Of a DNA stretch of 64,000 bases, positions 56,065 through 64,000 are shown piece by piece (the first letter of the stretch is position 1; every line of letters begins with the position of its first letter). Origin of the DNA: Tridacna crocea (lineage: Eukaryota; Mollusca; Bivalvia; Cardiida; Cardiidae); the NCBI GenBank assembly GCA_943736015.1, contig OX031060.1, positions 21,467,231-21,531,230 on the forward strand. Reading direction: 5' to 3'. The notes below the pieces were generated by a model. The model was not told the DNA's origin, searched no databases, and saw only the letters and a list, made by a program, of their open reading frames with translations. The translations under genes were made by a program, and so were the position numbers.

Positions 56065-56165
56065 TAGATGGTCAAGATCCAAGATCAGACTACACATTCT
56101 GTGCAGTCTGATCTTGATCTGCACTGTATTAAAAATGTCAGCGAGTCTCACTTAGCAGCTTAAGG
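56065..56165. repeat. Family J palindromic repeat, best copy
   Basis: AAGATCAGACTACACATTCT and TGTGCAGTCTGATCTT form a near-perfect inverted repeat within about 40 bp, followed by GAGTCTCACTTAGCAGCTTA. At least six other copies or arms occur in the window. Confidence 0.75.
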
Positions 56166-56175
56166 ATGGAAAACC

Positions 56176-56401
56176 TTAACTCTTTACCAAATGATAAATT
56201 TTTGAACTGGCCGAAATTCAAAGCATCTGCAGACAACCAATTAAATCTTAATATGATGATTTCTGACTTTGATAGGGTAGTAAATATTGTGTGAAAATAA
56301 GAAAATACTGGTTACCAGTATTTTTTTCCATTTTCCATGATGTTTTCTATACGATTCTCTCTCAGGGTCATTAAAAGACGGTTATGTGGTTAATGAGTTA
56401 A
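56176..56401 (-). mobile_element. Family A, GGTG-like subfamily
   Basis: TTAACTCTTTACCAAATGAT to GTGGTTAATGAGTTAA; core worn (GTGTGAAAATAAG). Confidence 0.82.
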
Positions 56402-56545
56402 AAGATTTTCTCAGTGCATAGCTTTTAGCTTATCTTAGTCTACCAGGGATTATCATAACTTTTGGATCTTAGAATACTCTTACCCTTTGATCCTTCAATC
56501 TATTAAAATTCCATTAACTTCTGGAACAGAGAAAACAACACCTTC

Positions 56546-57092
56546 TTAACCCTTTACCAGACAAAACAAGAGCCGTCAGAGACGGGTTGTGCTCCCCGAA
56601 CAAGTGCTTGTCATAAAATATAAGAAATTGATATAAATTCACTTCTTCTTTTATCCTAGAAGAACCTGTTCATGCCCCTGTTGAAGTGAAAAGGCAATTA
56701 CTATCTTAGAGATAGCCAACATAAACTTGTAGAGGACAATAAGCCCAATAAGCCCCCTTTTCCCATAAGACAATATTGGATCATCGCAATAAATACAACG
56801 GGTGTGTGGTTTGTGGCATTTTTGAATAATAATTCAAAATTCGAAATTTCATAAAATTTTGAGCAGTCATGTATTAAATATTACATAAAACAATTTTTTA
56901 CATGAAGCCCCCTTTTTCCAAGAGAGGTACCTGGGCAACGTTCCAACAAGTTCAGATTTGAAATTTCACAAAGTTTTGAGCACTGATAAAGGAGAACCTA
57001 GTGAAAAACAATTTTTTCTATGAAGTCCCCTTTTTTCTGTGATGCAGCCTTAATTTGAGAAACCAGGAAAGACGTATTTGGTAATGGGTTAA
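56546..57092 (-). mobile_element. Family A element reduced to its ends by an insertion
   Basis: Left end TTAACCCTTTACCAGACAAA (56546) and right end GTATTTGGTAATGGGTTAA (57092) surround the element at 56568-57055. The original interior is missing. Confidence 0.65.
56568..57055 (+). mobile_element. Helentron/pearl-like element, third terminal type
   Basis: Starts ACAAGAGCCGTCAGAGACGG (a small hairpin) then GTTGTGCTCCCCGAACAAGT. Contains repeated blocks of TTCGAAATTTCATAAAATTT / TTTGAAATTTCACAAAGTTT with GAAGCCCCCTTTTTCC (period about 115 bp). The 3' terminal module is absent, so it is a truncated copy. Confidence 0.6.
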
Positions 57093-57162
57093 GTAGAAAA
57101 GGTTTCACAGTGATTCAAATGCCGACAACTGAAAATGTATAAAATTTCTTCTGAAAAGCCAT

Positions 57163-57391
57163 TTAACTCATTACCAAACGACAATATTTTAGGCTTGCCC
57201 AAATTGAAAGTATTTGCAGACAACAAAATAAAAGTGACTGAAAATTTGAAATTTGTTTTGTGAAGGGTAGAAAACATTGTGGGAAAAGGAGAAAATGCTG
57301 GTTACCAGCATTTTCTCCTTTTCCCACAATGTGTTCTAAAGGCTTCTTTCTCAGGGGCATCAAAAGTAGAGATTGTGTGGTAATGGGATAA
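57163..57391 (-). mobile_element. Family A TTAA hairpin element, full length
   Basis: Left TTAA intact, right GGGATAA. Core complete except GTGTTC for TGTTTTC. Confidence 0.92.
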
Positions 57392-57457
57392 CATGCAAGA
57401 ACCATAACAACTAAGAGAGGGAATCTTCTACACATGATACAAACTACCATGCAGACT

Positions 57458-57686
57458 TTAACTCATTACCAAACAACAAAATCTTAGGTTTGTCCAAATG
57501 GGAAGCATTTGCAGATGACAAAATAAAAGTGACTGAAAATTTGAAATTTGCTTTGTGAAAGGTAGAAAACATTGTTGAAAAAGGAGAAAATGCTGGTTAC
57601 CAGCATTTTCTCCTTTTCCAACAGTGTTTTCTAAAGGCTTCTTTCTTGGGGGCGTCAAAAGTAAGGATTGTGTGGTAATGGGTTAA
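57458..57686 (-). mobile_element. Family A TTAA hairpin element, full length
   Basis: 229 bp, both TTAA ends. Core arms both carry TTG-AAAAAGG/CCTTTTCCAAC-type changes, so the arms have changed together. Confidence 0.92.
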
Positions 57687-57844
57687 AACAAGGGGAGAAA
57701 AGTCACACAAATGTACTCGTATGGCCTGCCTTCACCAGTTAGGAGTCATAAAATAGAATATTCATGATATTTCACCAGTTACTGCACAGGGTAATACTAG
57801 ACCTATCAACACCTATAGGGAATCGCACAAAGTGCAACCCTCTT

Positions 57845-58060
57845 TCAACAAAATTTTAGCCCAAACTTCAAAAGACATGCAGATGTCAAATACAACGACA
57901 CTAAAATGATTCGATTTTCATCAACAAGAGCAGAAAATATTGTGGAAAATGGAGAAAATATGGATTGCTAGCATTTTCTCCTTTTCCCACAGTGTTTTGT
58001 AATGCCTTTTATAATTATCAGGGCAGTCCAAATTCTAGATGGTGTGGTAAAGGTATAAGA
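57845..58060 (-). mobile_element. Family A, decayed
   Basis: ACAAAATTTTAGCCCAAACT to GATGGTGTGGTAAAGGTATAA; GGTG-like subfamily. Confidence 0.7.
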
Positions 58061-58189
58061 AAGAAAGGAAATTTCTTACTATTTTTGACAGTTTAAAAAA
58101 TACTGTGAAGAGCGGGTTTGCTTTTTACATGTAATAGCTGTTGTTCTATTTTCCAAAGCTATTCATTACAGAGGATAAAAGCCATTATT

Positions 58190-58396
58190 TGGTAGACCAA
58201 ACAACACAATCTTAGACTCATCCAGATTTAAAGCTCTGGCAGACGATAAATGTAGCTAGAATAATAGGATCTGTCTCTGAAACCACAGAAAATATTGTGG
58301 GAAAAGAATAATAATGTCCAACCCCATTTTCTCTGTTTTTTAAGAATTTTCAATTCCGTGTCATGATAACACAGAATTGTTCAGTAAATTGTTCAG
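58190..58396 (-). mobile_element. Family A, decayed
   Basis: ACCAAACAACACAATCTTAG to AGAATTGTTCAGTAAATTGT; right core arm mostly lost. Confidence 0.6.
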
Positions 58397-58488
58397 GCTT
58401 GAACATCAAGTACTTCTCACTCACGGCATTCAGTAGCATTCCAATACAAGACTGTGACTGTTTCATAACCAATGAGAAATAAATGGGT

Positions 58489-58717
58489 TTAACTCTTTAC
58501 CACACAATCCGACTTTTAACGACCTTGAGAAAAAAGCCTTTTGAAAACATTGTGGGAAAAGGAGAAAATACTGGTAAGCAGCATTTTCTCCTTTTCCCAC
58601 AATGTTTTCTACCTTTCCCAAACCAATATTTCAATTTTTCCGTCAAATTTATTTTTGTCGTCAGCAAATGCTTTCAATTTGGACTGGTCTAAATTTTCCA
58701 GTGTGATAAAGAGTTAA
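58489..58717 (+). mobile_element. Family A TTAA hairpin element, full length
   Basis: Both TTAA ends; core with centre mutated to GGTAAGC. Confidence 0.91.
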
Positions 58718-59136
58718 AGTGAGACTGACAGATCTACACAACACTAGTTGACCTAGTGAGGAAAACAATAAATAACTGTCTATTCATGCTGATGACTGCA
58801 ACAAACTTACCTCCTTGGGTTCAAAAATGAAATTAAAGGAGAAAATAAACAATTCATACTTAGCTGATTTTTCCACAAACCAGTATTCATCTTATCTTTT
58901 CACAACATGAAACCCATAACACTGTTAATCAGAAGGTACTGAATTCTATGGAATATTTGCAGGGTGTACAAATACATTATTTGCCTTTCAAATGGCCGTG
59001 AGTAGAAAGTTTGGTCATTAAAAAAATACTCCATTATTAGCCCATGTAACATCAGAGGCAGGGCCAGTTTTGACCCAAAGGCTTAATATGTTATAGAGCA
59101 AAAATATCTTTCAAGTCCAACTACTGTAAATGCTTG
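58718..59136. other. Intronic sequence, nothing recognised
   Basis: About 420 bp of unique sequence. Confidence 0.5.
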
Positions 59137-59365
59137 TTAACTCATTACCAAATGACAATATTTTAGGCTCGTCCAAATCGAAAGCATTTGCAGACAACAA
59201 AATGCAATTGACTGAAAATTTGAAATTTGTTTTGTAAAGGGTAGAAAACACTGTGGGAAAAGGAGAAAATGCTGGTTACCAGCATTTTCTCGTTTTCCCA
59301 CAATGTTTTCTATAGGCTTCTTTCTAAGGGTCATCACAAGCAGGGATTGTGTGGTAAAGGGTTAA
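59137..59365 (-). mobile_element. Family A TTAA hairpin element, full length
   Basis: 229 bp, both TTAA ends. Core with two arm mismatches (CACTG/CAATG and CTCGTT). Confidence 0.92.
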
Positions 59366-59478
59366 AGCTGTGACCCCCTGTGGGCTACTTCTGACCCGCG
59401 GGCTAAAATTTGAAAAATCTTGTTTGGGAACTAATCATCCAAGCTTCACACTAAATGAGGTAGCTATAGGCATTTAGT

Positions 59479-59695
59479 TTAACTCTATACCAGAGGATAA
59501 AATTTTAGCCATATCCAATGAAAACATTTGCAATTGACAATTTAGCTTAAATAGTGCATTTTTTTATTGATAAGGTTGAAAGTATTATGGGAAACTGCCG
59601 GTTATCAGCATTTTCTCCTTTTCCCACAATGTTTTCAGGAGGCTTCTCTCCCAGGATCATTTTAACATGGCATTGTGAGGTTAAGGGATAATTAA
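59479..59695 (-). mobile_element. Family A, GGTG-like subfamily, core shortened
   Basis: TTAACTCTATACCAGAGGAT to GAGGTTAAGGGATAATTAA. The left core arm lacks AAAGGAGAAAATG. Confidence 0.78.
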
Positions 59696-61218
59696 ACAAG
59701 AGGACCATGATGGTCCTATATCGCTCACCTGAGTACTAAGCTGTAAAATCAAACTTGTGACCCCTGGGCAGGGCCAATTTTGACCCCAGGGGCATCCTAA
59801 GAAAAAAACTTGCTATAGGTACACTAGGAGATGCTACTTACAAAATATCAAAGCTCTATACCTTCTAGTTTCAGAGAAGTAGAATTTTAAAGTTTTCCTT
59901 CTTTGTTCATCTGTTTCGAACTTGTGACCCCTGGACAGGGCAAGTTTAGACCCCAGGGGCATCATATGAAGAAACTTTGTAGAAGTCCACTAAAAGATGC
60001 TACATACCAAATAACAAAGCTCCAGGGACATCATATGAACAATCTTGGTAGAGGTCCACTAGCAGATGCTACATACCAAATATCAAAGCTTTGCACCATC
60101 TACTTTCAGAAAAGAAGAATTTCAAAGTTTTCCTTCTTTGTTCCTATGTTTCAAAATTGTGACCCCCCGGGGCGGGGCCAGTTTTGACCCCAGGGACATC
60201 ATTTGAACAATCTTGGTAGAGGTCCACTAGGAGATACTACATACCAAATATCACAGCTCTACGCCTTCTAGTTTCAGAGAAGAAGAATTTCAAAATTTTC
60301 CTTCTTTGTTCCTATGTTTTAAAATTGTGACCCCCAGGGCAGGCCCAGTTTTGCTCCCAGGGACATCATATTTTCAATCTTGGTAGAGCTCCACTTGCAG
60401 ATGCTACATACCAAATATCAAAGCCCTGCACCTTCTAGTTTCAGAGAAGAAGAATTTCAAAGTTTTCCTTCTTTGTTCCTATGTTTCAGAATTGTGACCC
60501 CCGGGGCAGGCCCAGTTTTAACCCCAGGGACATCATATGAACAATCTTGGTAGAGGTCCACTAGCAGATGCTACATACCAAATATCAAAGCTCTGCACCT
60601 TCTAGTTTCAGAGAAGAAGAATTTCAAAGTTTACCTTCTTTGTTCCTATGTTTCAGAATTGTGACCCCCGGGACGGGGCCAGTTTTGACCCCAGGGACAT
60701 CATATGAACAATCTTGGTAGAGGTCCACTAGGAGATGCTACATACCAAATATCAAAGCCCTGTACCTTCTAGTTTCAGAGAAGAAGAATTTCAAAGTTTT
60801 CCTTCTTTGTTCCTATGTTTCAAAATTGTGACCCCCGGGGCGGGGCCAGTTTTGACCCTAGGGACATCATATGAACAATCTTGGTAGAGGTCCACTAGGA
60901 GATGCTACACACCAAATATCAAAGCTCTACGCCTTCTAGTTTTAGAGAAGAAGATTTTCAAAGATTTTGCTATTTTTTTCCTTTTGGTTGCCATGGCAAC
61001 CAGAATTATGGGTGGAATTCAATCTCTTCAACAACTTTGGTAGAGCTTCACCCAAGGAACATCCCTTGCCAAGTTTCATCAAGATTGGCCCAGTGGTTTA
61101 GGAGGAGATGATGTTTAAAGAAATTGTGGATGACAGAAGACGCATGACGGACGACGGACGCTGGACATTGGGCGATCACAAAAGCTCACCATGAGCACTT
61201 TGTGCTCAGGTGAGCTAA
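59696..61218 (+). mobile_element. Helentron/pearl-like element with about seven 167 bp units
   Basis: Left end ACAAGAGGACCATGATGGTC and TCGCTCACCTGAG; units contain TTGTGACCCCCGGGGCGGGG, CTTGGTAGAGGTCCACTAG and TTCAGAGAAGAAGAATTTCA. The 3' module starts with GGTTGCCATGGCAACCAG and includes ATTGGCCCAGTGGTTTAGGA, GACGGACGACGGACG and GAGCACTTTGTGCTCAGGTG-AGCTA. The 3' module equals that of 17300-18665. It ends about 200 bp before the dystrophin exon at 61420. Confidence 0.8.
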
Positions 61219-61419
61219 AAATTGAAGTTTCCCAAATTTCCTTTGCATTGTAGTGGCAACAAGGTTTCTGCATGGAAAAAACACTTTAAACAACTTTGAA
61301 AGAGCTTAACCATTCCTACAAAGTTTTATTGCAATCAGCCTCATAGATTTGGAGATGCTGCAAGAAATCATTGACAAACTTTTGTGAGAGGGATAGAATT
61401 TGATGGTAAATATTCTTAC

Positions 61420-61587
61420 TTTATGGATCTCTCTGTTAATGTTGGCCACTTTAATGTTGGCATCCATAGCTTCCAGATTCATCTCAAGGTCTTTAGCAGT
61501 CTGTTTAAACTGGGACCATTCCGGGAAAATGATGACTAACATCTTTCTTTTCTTCTCGGCATCAGATTTTACTTTCTCCCAAGAGTC
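61420..61587 (-). CDS. DMD: Dystrophin exon equivalent to human exon 40
   Basis: The exon has 56 codons in phase 0/0, running from DSWEKVKSDAEKKRK to NREIHK. The acceptor is CACCCATTCAG before 61587 and the donor CATAAA|GTAAGAATA after 61420. The pattern (Lys/Arg-rich, then PEWSQFKQTAKDLEMNLEAMD) matches the dystrophin rod segment of human exon 40 (RRKKALEISHQWYQYKRQAD...). Length is close to the 153 bp I recall for human. It is the upstream neighbour of the 390 bp exon, across an intron of about 47.2 kb. The exon sits between two tandem-core mobile elements: one ends at about 61218, the other starts at about 61602, and the end of the latter supplies much of the pyrimidine tract of the acceptor. 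A homologous but non-dystrophin spectrin-repeat gene is the alternative; linkage and phase to the other two exons make it unlikely. Confidence 0.85.
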
Positions 61588-61601
61588 CTGAATGGGTGAA
61601 A

Positions 61602-62075
61602 ACAAGAGGGCCATGATGGCCCTGTATCGCTCAACTGGCTAATTCGTAAAAACACTACAAGCCAAACATTACATTATTTGGCCAACTGGTTTCAAACTTG
61701 AGGGCATACAATTTTTTTCCATAAAAACCAACAAAAAAGTTGTGACCCCTGGGCAAATCCAGTTTTGACCACAAAGCTATAATTACTTGAATCCTGGTGG
61801 AGGTCTACAAGATAAAGCCCCATACCAAATAATACAGGTCTAGAATGTGTGGTTATAAACAAGAAGATTTTCAAAGTTTTCTTAATAAAAGGCCCTGTAA
61901 AACATAAAATCCATGAGACAGGGCTAAATTTAGTGGTCCCAGTCTTTATTATGATTAGTAACAAGATGACTTAGAAAGTCTTCATCACAAAAGCCCATGT
62001 AAAACTTGTGACCCCTGGTGTGGGGACAAACTTGACCCTAAGGCTGTAATTTGGGCCCTCCTGGTAGAGGCCCTA
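61602..62075 (+). mobile_element. Helentron/pearl-like element, 5' part, cut by the BEL/Pao copy
   Basis: Left end AACAAGAGGGCCATGATGGC then TCGCTCAACTGG, followed by units like those of 59696-61218 (TTGTGACCCCTGGGCAAATC, CCTGGTGGAGGTCTACAAG). The last unit stops after GGTAGAGGCC where retrotransposon LTR-like sequence begins. Its left tip is 15 bp from the exon boundary at 61587. Confidence 0.75.
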
Positions 62076-62079
62076 TGGT

Positions 62080-62259
62080 TATTCTATTTCAAGTTTGGAG
62101 ATGAAAACGAACTCAGCGTCTTGCCGGTCAACTGCTTTACTACTCTATTTCAAAACTTGTTTTTCCAAACAATAACGTCACGCAGGACATTACGTAACGA
62201 CGTGCAACGTATTGGCGCGATGGCGCCACGACGTTGCACGACTTAAGGCGTTCCCGACA
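62080..62259 (-). repeat. Probable 3' LTR of the BEL/Pao element
   Basis: About 215 bp past the polyprotein stop the minus strand reads GAGAA then TGTCGGGAACGCC, a plausible LTR start at 62259. It then carries a GC-rich inverted repeat around 62197-62243 (GTGCAACGT facing ACGTTGCAC). The left boundary is placed only because tandem-core element sequence resumes near 62075. No second LTR is in the window to confirm it. Confidence 0.4.
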
Positions 62260-62474
62260 TTCTCGGGGCCGCGAAAAGTTTACAATATAAACTGCACATG
62301 CAAAATTCTAAAATGAATGAAATTTCTTAAAACTGTCGAAAATTTAACTCTAGTAATAGGACTCAAGTAAATTAAGTAAATTATGCACAAGTCAACACTT
62401 AACACAGTCTCAGATTAAACCTTTGCAGAATATACAGTAAAATCAAATATGGGTGTTTTCCATATGTATAGTTG

Positions 62475-64000
62475 TTATTCTATAACTTCAAGTGGGAAGA
62501 GTTTCACTTTCGGCCTATTAGTAAAACCAGAAGCTGTACGAATTTTCGCTGCACGCACACGTCCGTCATTTCCAGTGATTAGATCCTCGACAACGGCTAG
62601 CTTCCATCTCGTTCGAGGGGTTTCGTCGTGGATCTGGACAACATCCCCGGCCTTTATCGTCTGTTGATTGTTCCCAGAAGAACGGTGGTGCTCTCTCAAA
62701 GCGGTTAAATAGTCCAATCTCCAACGTTCTCGGAAGTTATTGATCAAAGTTCGAAGATGTCTGGCTCGTCTTGATAATGTCTCTTTGCTTAATCCGCTCT
62801 GCACGGGAAGTTCAAGGTCTTCTGAGTAAGGCAGCTGCGTAGCTCTTCTGCCATACAGGAGGTGAGATGGTGTCAGCGGATCTAAATCAACTTCTCCAGA
62901 ACTAAGGTAAGTCAGTGGTCGATCATCGATTACGGCTTCTATTTCAGTGACGACGGTTGATAGGGTCTGAAAATCAACGTATGAGCAACCCAGCACTTTC
63001 TTGACTGCTGTCTTCTTCAGTCCAATGAGACGCTCCCACCAACCTCCATACCATGGGGCACGTTTAACGATAAAGCGCCACTCTGTGCCTTTATTCGTTA
63101 ATTCCTCTTGAACCTTCTTTGACTGGACAAGATGTTTTAGTTGATTTGCAGATTTAATGAATGTAGTAGCATTGTCGGAAATCATTAGTTTTGGCAATGA
63201 CTTCCGGCTACAGAAGCGTCGAAATGCTTGAAGGAACGTCTCTGTGCATAAATCTGGTACGAGTTCCAGGTGAACAGCTCATGTTGCGGCACAAGTAAAA
63301 AGGCATATGTATGCTTTGTTTTCCTCTCCGTTCTTCTCCCGAACATAAAGTGCACCAGAGAAATCCACACCTGTAACTGTGAATGGACGTGAGTCCTCAA
63401 CTCTTACTTTAGGTAATGGGGGCGGATCTGGTGTTGTGTAGGGTTTGCCATTCACCTTTCTACATACGACACACTTTCGTAATACGGTCTGTACATAACG
63501 TCGGGCTGTTGGTATCCAATATTTCTGTCTGAGGTAAGTAATGGTAGCACTTACCCCGGAATGAAGCAGTCTGTTATGCACATCCTGCACAACCAGGCGT
63601 GTGTAAGGGTGTTTCTGGGATACAAGATATGGGAACTTGGTGTTCTCCGAAACGGGCGCATTATGAATACGTCCACAGCATCGAATATCTCCGGCATCGT
63701 CTATAAATAGTTTTAACTGTTTCACTAAAGGTAGACGGCTCTCTTTAGATTTCATATTATCGATTTCTTCCTTGTAGCTTATTCTCTGGGAGCTCCGAAT
63801 CCAAAGCTGGTCTGCTTCCTTCAATTCAGCTATAGTCAAGGGTTCGAGTCTTCTGGTCGATTTGTCCGACATACAATTACGTACGAATCGTAACACATAA
63901 GCAGTGATCCGTAGCAATTTTCCGAGTTTACTGTATCTTGTCACTTCGATTACGTTGTGAATTCCCGTAATGTTTACTGATGAGAACGTACTTGTCGTCG
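62475..64000 (-). pseudogene. BEL/Pao retrotransposon polyprotein, integrase and C-terminal part, interrupted
   Basis: The C-terminal part of a BEL/Pao-type Pol, open at the window edge, so the protease and reverse transcriptase lie outside. In order it carries an H2C2 zinc-binding integrase domain (HNRLLH at 63578-63561, CVVC at 63473-63462), the integrase core with the first Asp in TGVDF, the second in MISDNA and Glu in WWERLIG, then the C-terminal domain typical of Pao elements (HLLYGRR, FRERWRLDYL, AGDVVQIHDE, VKLFPLE). One in-frame TGA at 63281-63279 breaks the core between the first and second Asp; the same frame is open on both sides and no frameshift is needed. The catalytic triad is otherwise present. 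The copy is therefore probably inactive but fairly young. It lies antisense to nothing: same strand as dystrophin, in an intron. Confidence 0.88.

Larger units (their letters stand above)
14264..61419 (-). other. DMD: Dystrophin giant intron of about 47.2 kb (between 40- and 41/42-equivalent exons)
   Basis: Intron bounded by the donor after 61420 and the acceptor before 14263, both phase 0. It contains most of the mobile DNA described here and the candidate first exon at 33585-33698. Long stretches without recognised repeats are noted separately. No other exon with convincing splice sites and recognisable protein was found by eye. Confidence 0.75.

Overview
This window looks like intronic DNA of an invertebrate animal, most probably a bivalve mollusc. 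The evidence is a low-GC, exon-poor layout, GT-AG spliced exons, a tRNA-derived SINE whose core resembles molluscan V-SINEs, tandem-core mobile elements of the kind described in bivalves, a BEL/Pao retrotransposon and very dense TTAA-flanked miniature elements. The species cannot be named from sequence alone.

The host gene runs on the minus strand and is dystrophin (the DMD ortholog). Three coding exons are visible, in transcript order 61587-61420, 14263-13874 and 262-90. By my hand comparison with remembered human dystrophin they match human exon 40, exons 41+42 fused, and exon 43 of the spectrin-repeat rod. The last is 173 bp with phases 0/2, the size I recall for human exon 43. The introns between them are about 47.2 kb and 13.6 kb. 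Inside the large intron, at 33698-33585 on the same strand, is an unannotated candidate first exon: start codon in good context, in-frame stop just upstream, 38 codons with a strong hydrophobic segment, and a GTAAGT donor in the phase needed to join the next dystrophin exon. It could start an internal-promoter dystrophin isoform or belong to a nested gene. Its upstream side is one of the few stretches free of miniature elements.

Almost everything else is mobile DNA. The dominant family (here A) is a roughly 229 bp element flanked by TTAA, with about 15 bp terminal inverted repeats (CYCWTTACCANACRA) and a 67 bp central palindrome made of two 33-base arms around one base. About 75 copies or pieces make up roughly a quarter of the window by rough estimate. 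Family B (2619, 12090, 15006, 25873) has different arms but a recognisably related central palindrome. A relative at 14595 has B-like ends and no palindrome. Copies repeatedly insert into one another's terminal TTAA, giving chains such as 41948-42613. Other families are C (17997-18358) and H (22520-23045, 47131-48754), both also flanked by TTAA; palindromic families D, E and F; an 800 bp repeat G; a 1.5 kb pogo/Tigger-like element (29403-30877); two SINEs with target duplications; and eight Helentron/pearl-like elements with tandem cores and shared terminal modules (5491-7500, 8285-8866, 17300-18665, 47166-48273, 49811-50912, 56568-57055, 59696-61218, 61602-62075).

At the right edge, 62475-64000 on the minus strand is the C-terminal part of a BEL/Pao polyprotein (integrase and C-terminal domain), broken by one in-frame stop. 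It sits in the intron upstream of the exon-40-like exon.

No rRNA or tRNA genes, CRISPR arrays or bacterial operons were seen. Most short open frames in the window are by-products of the repeats.
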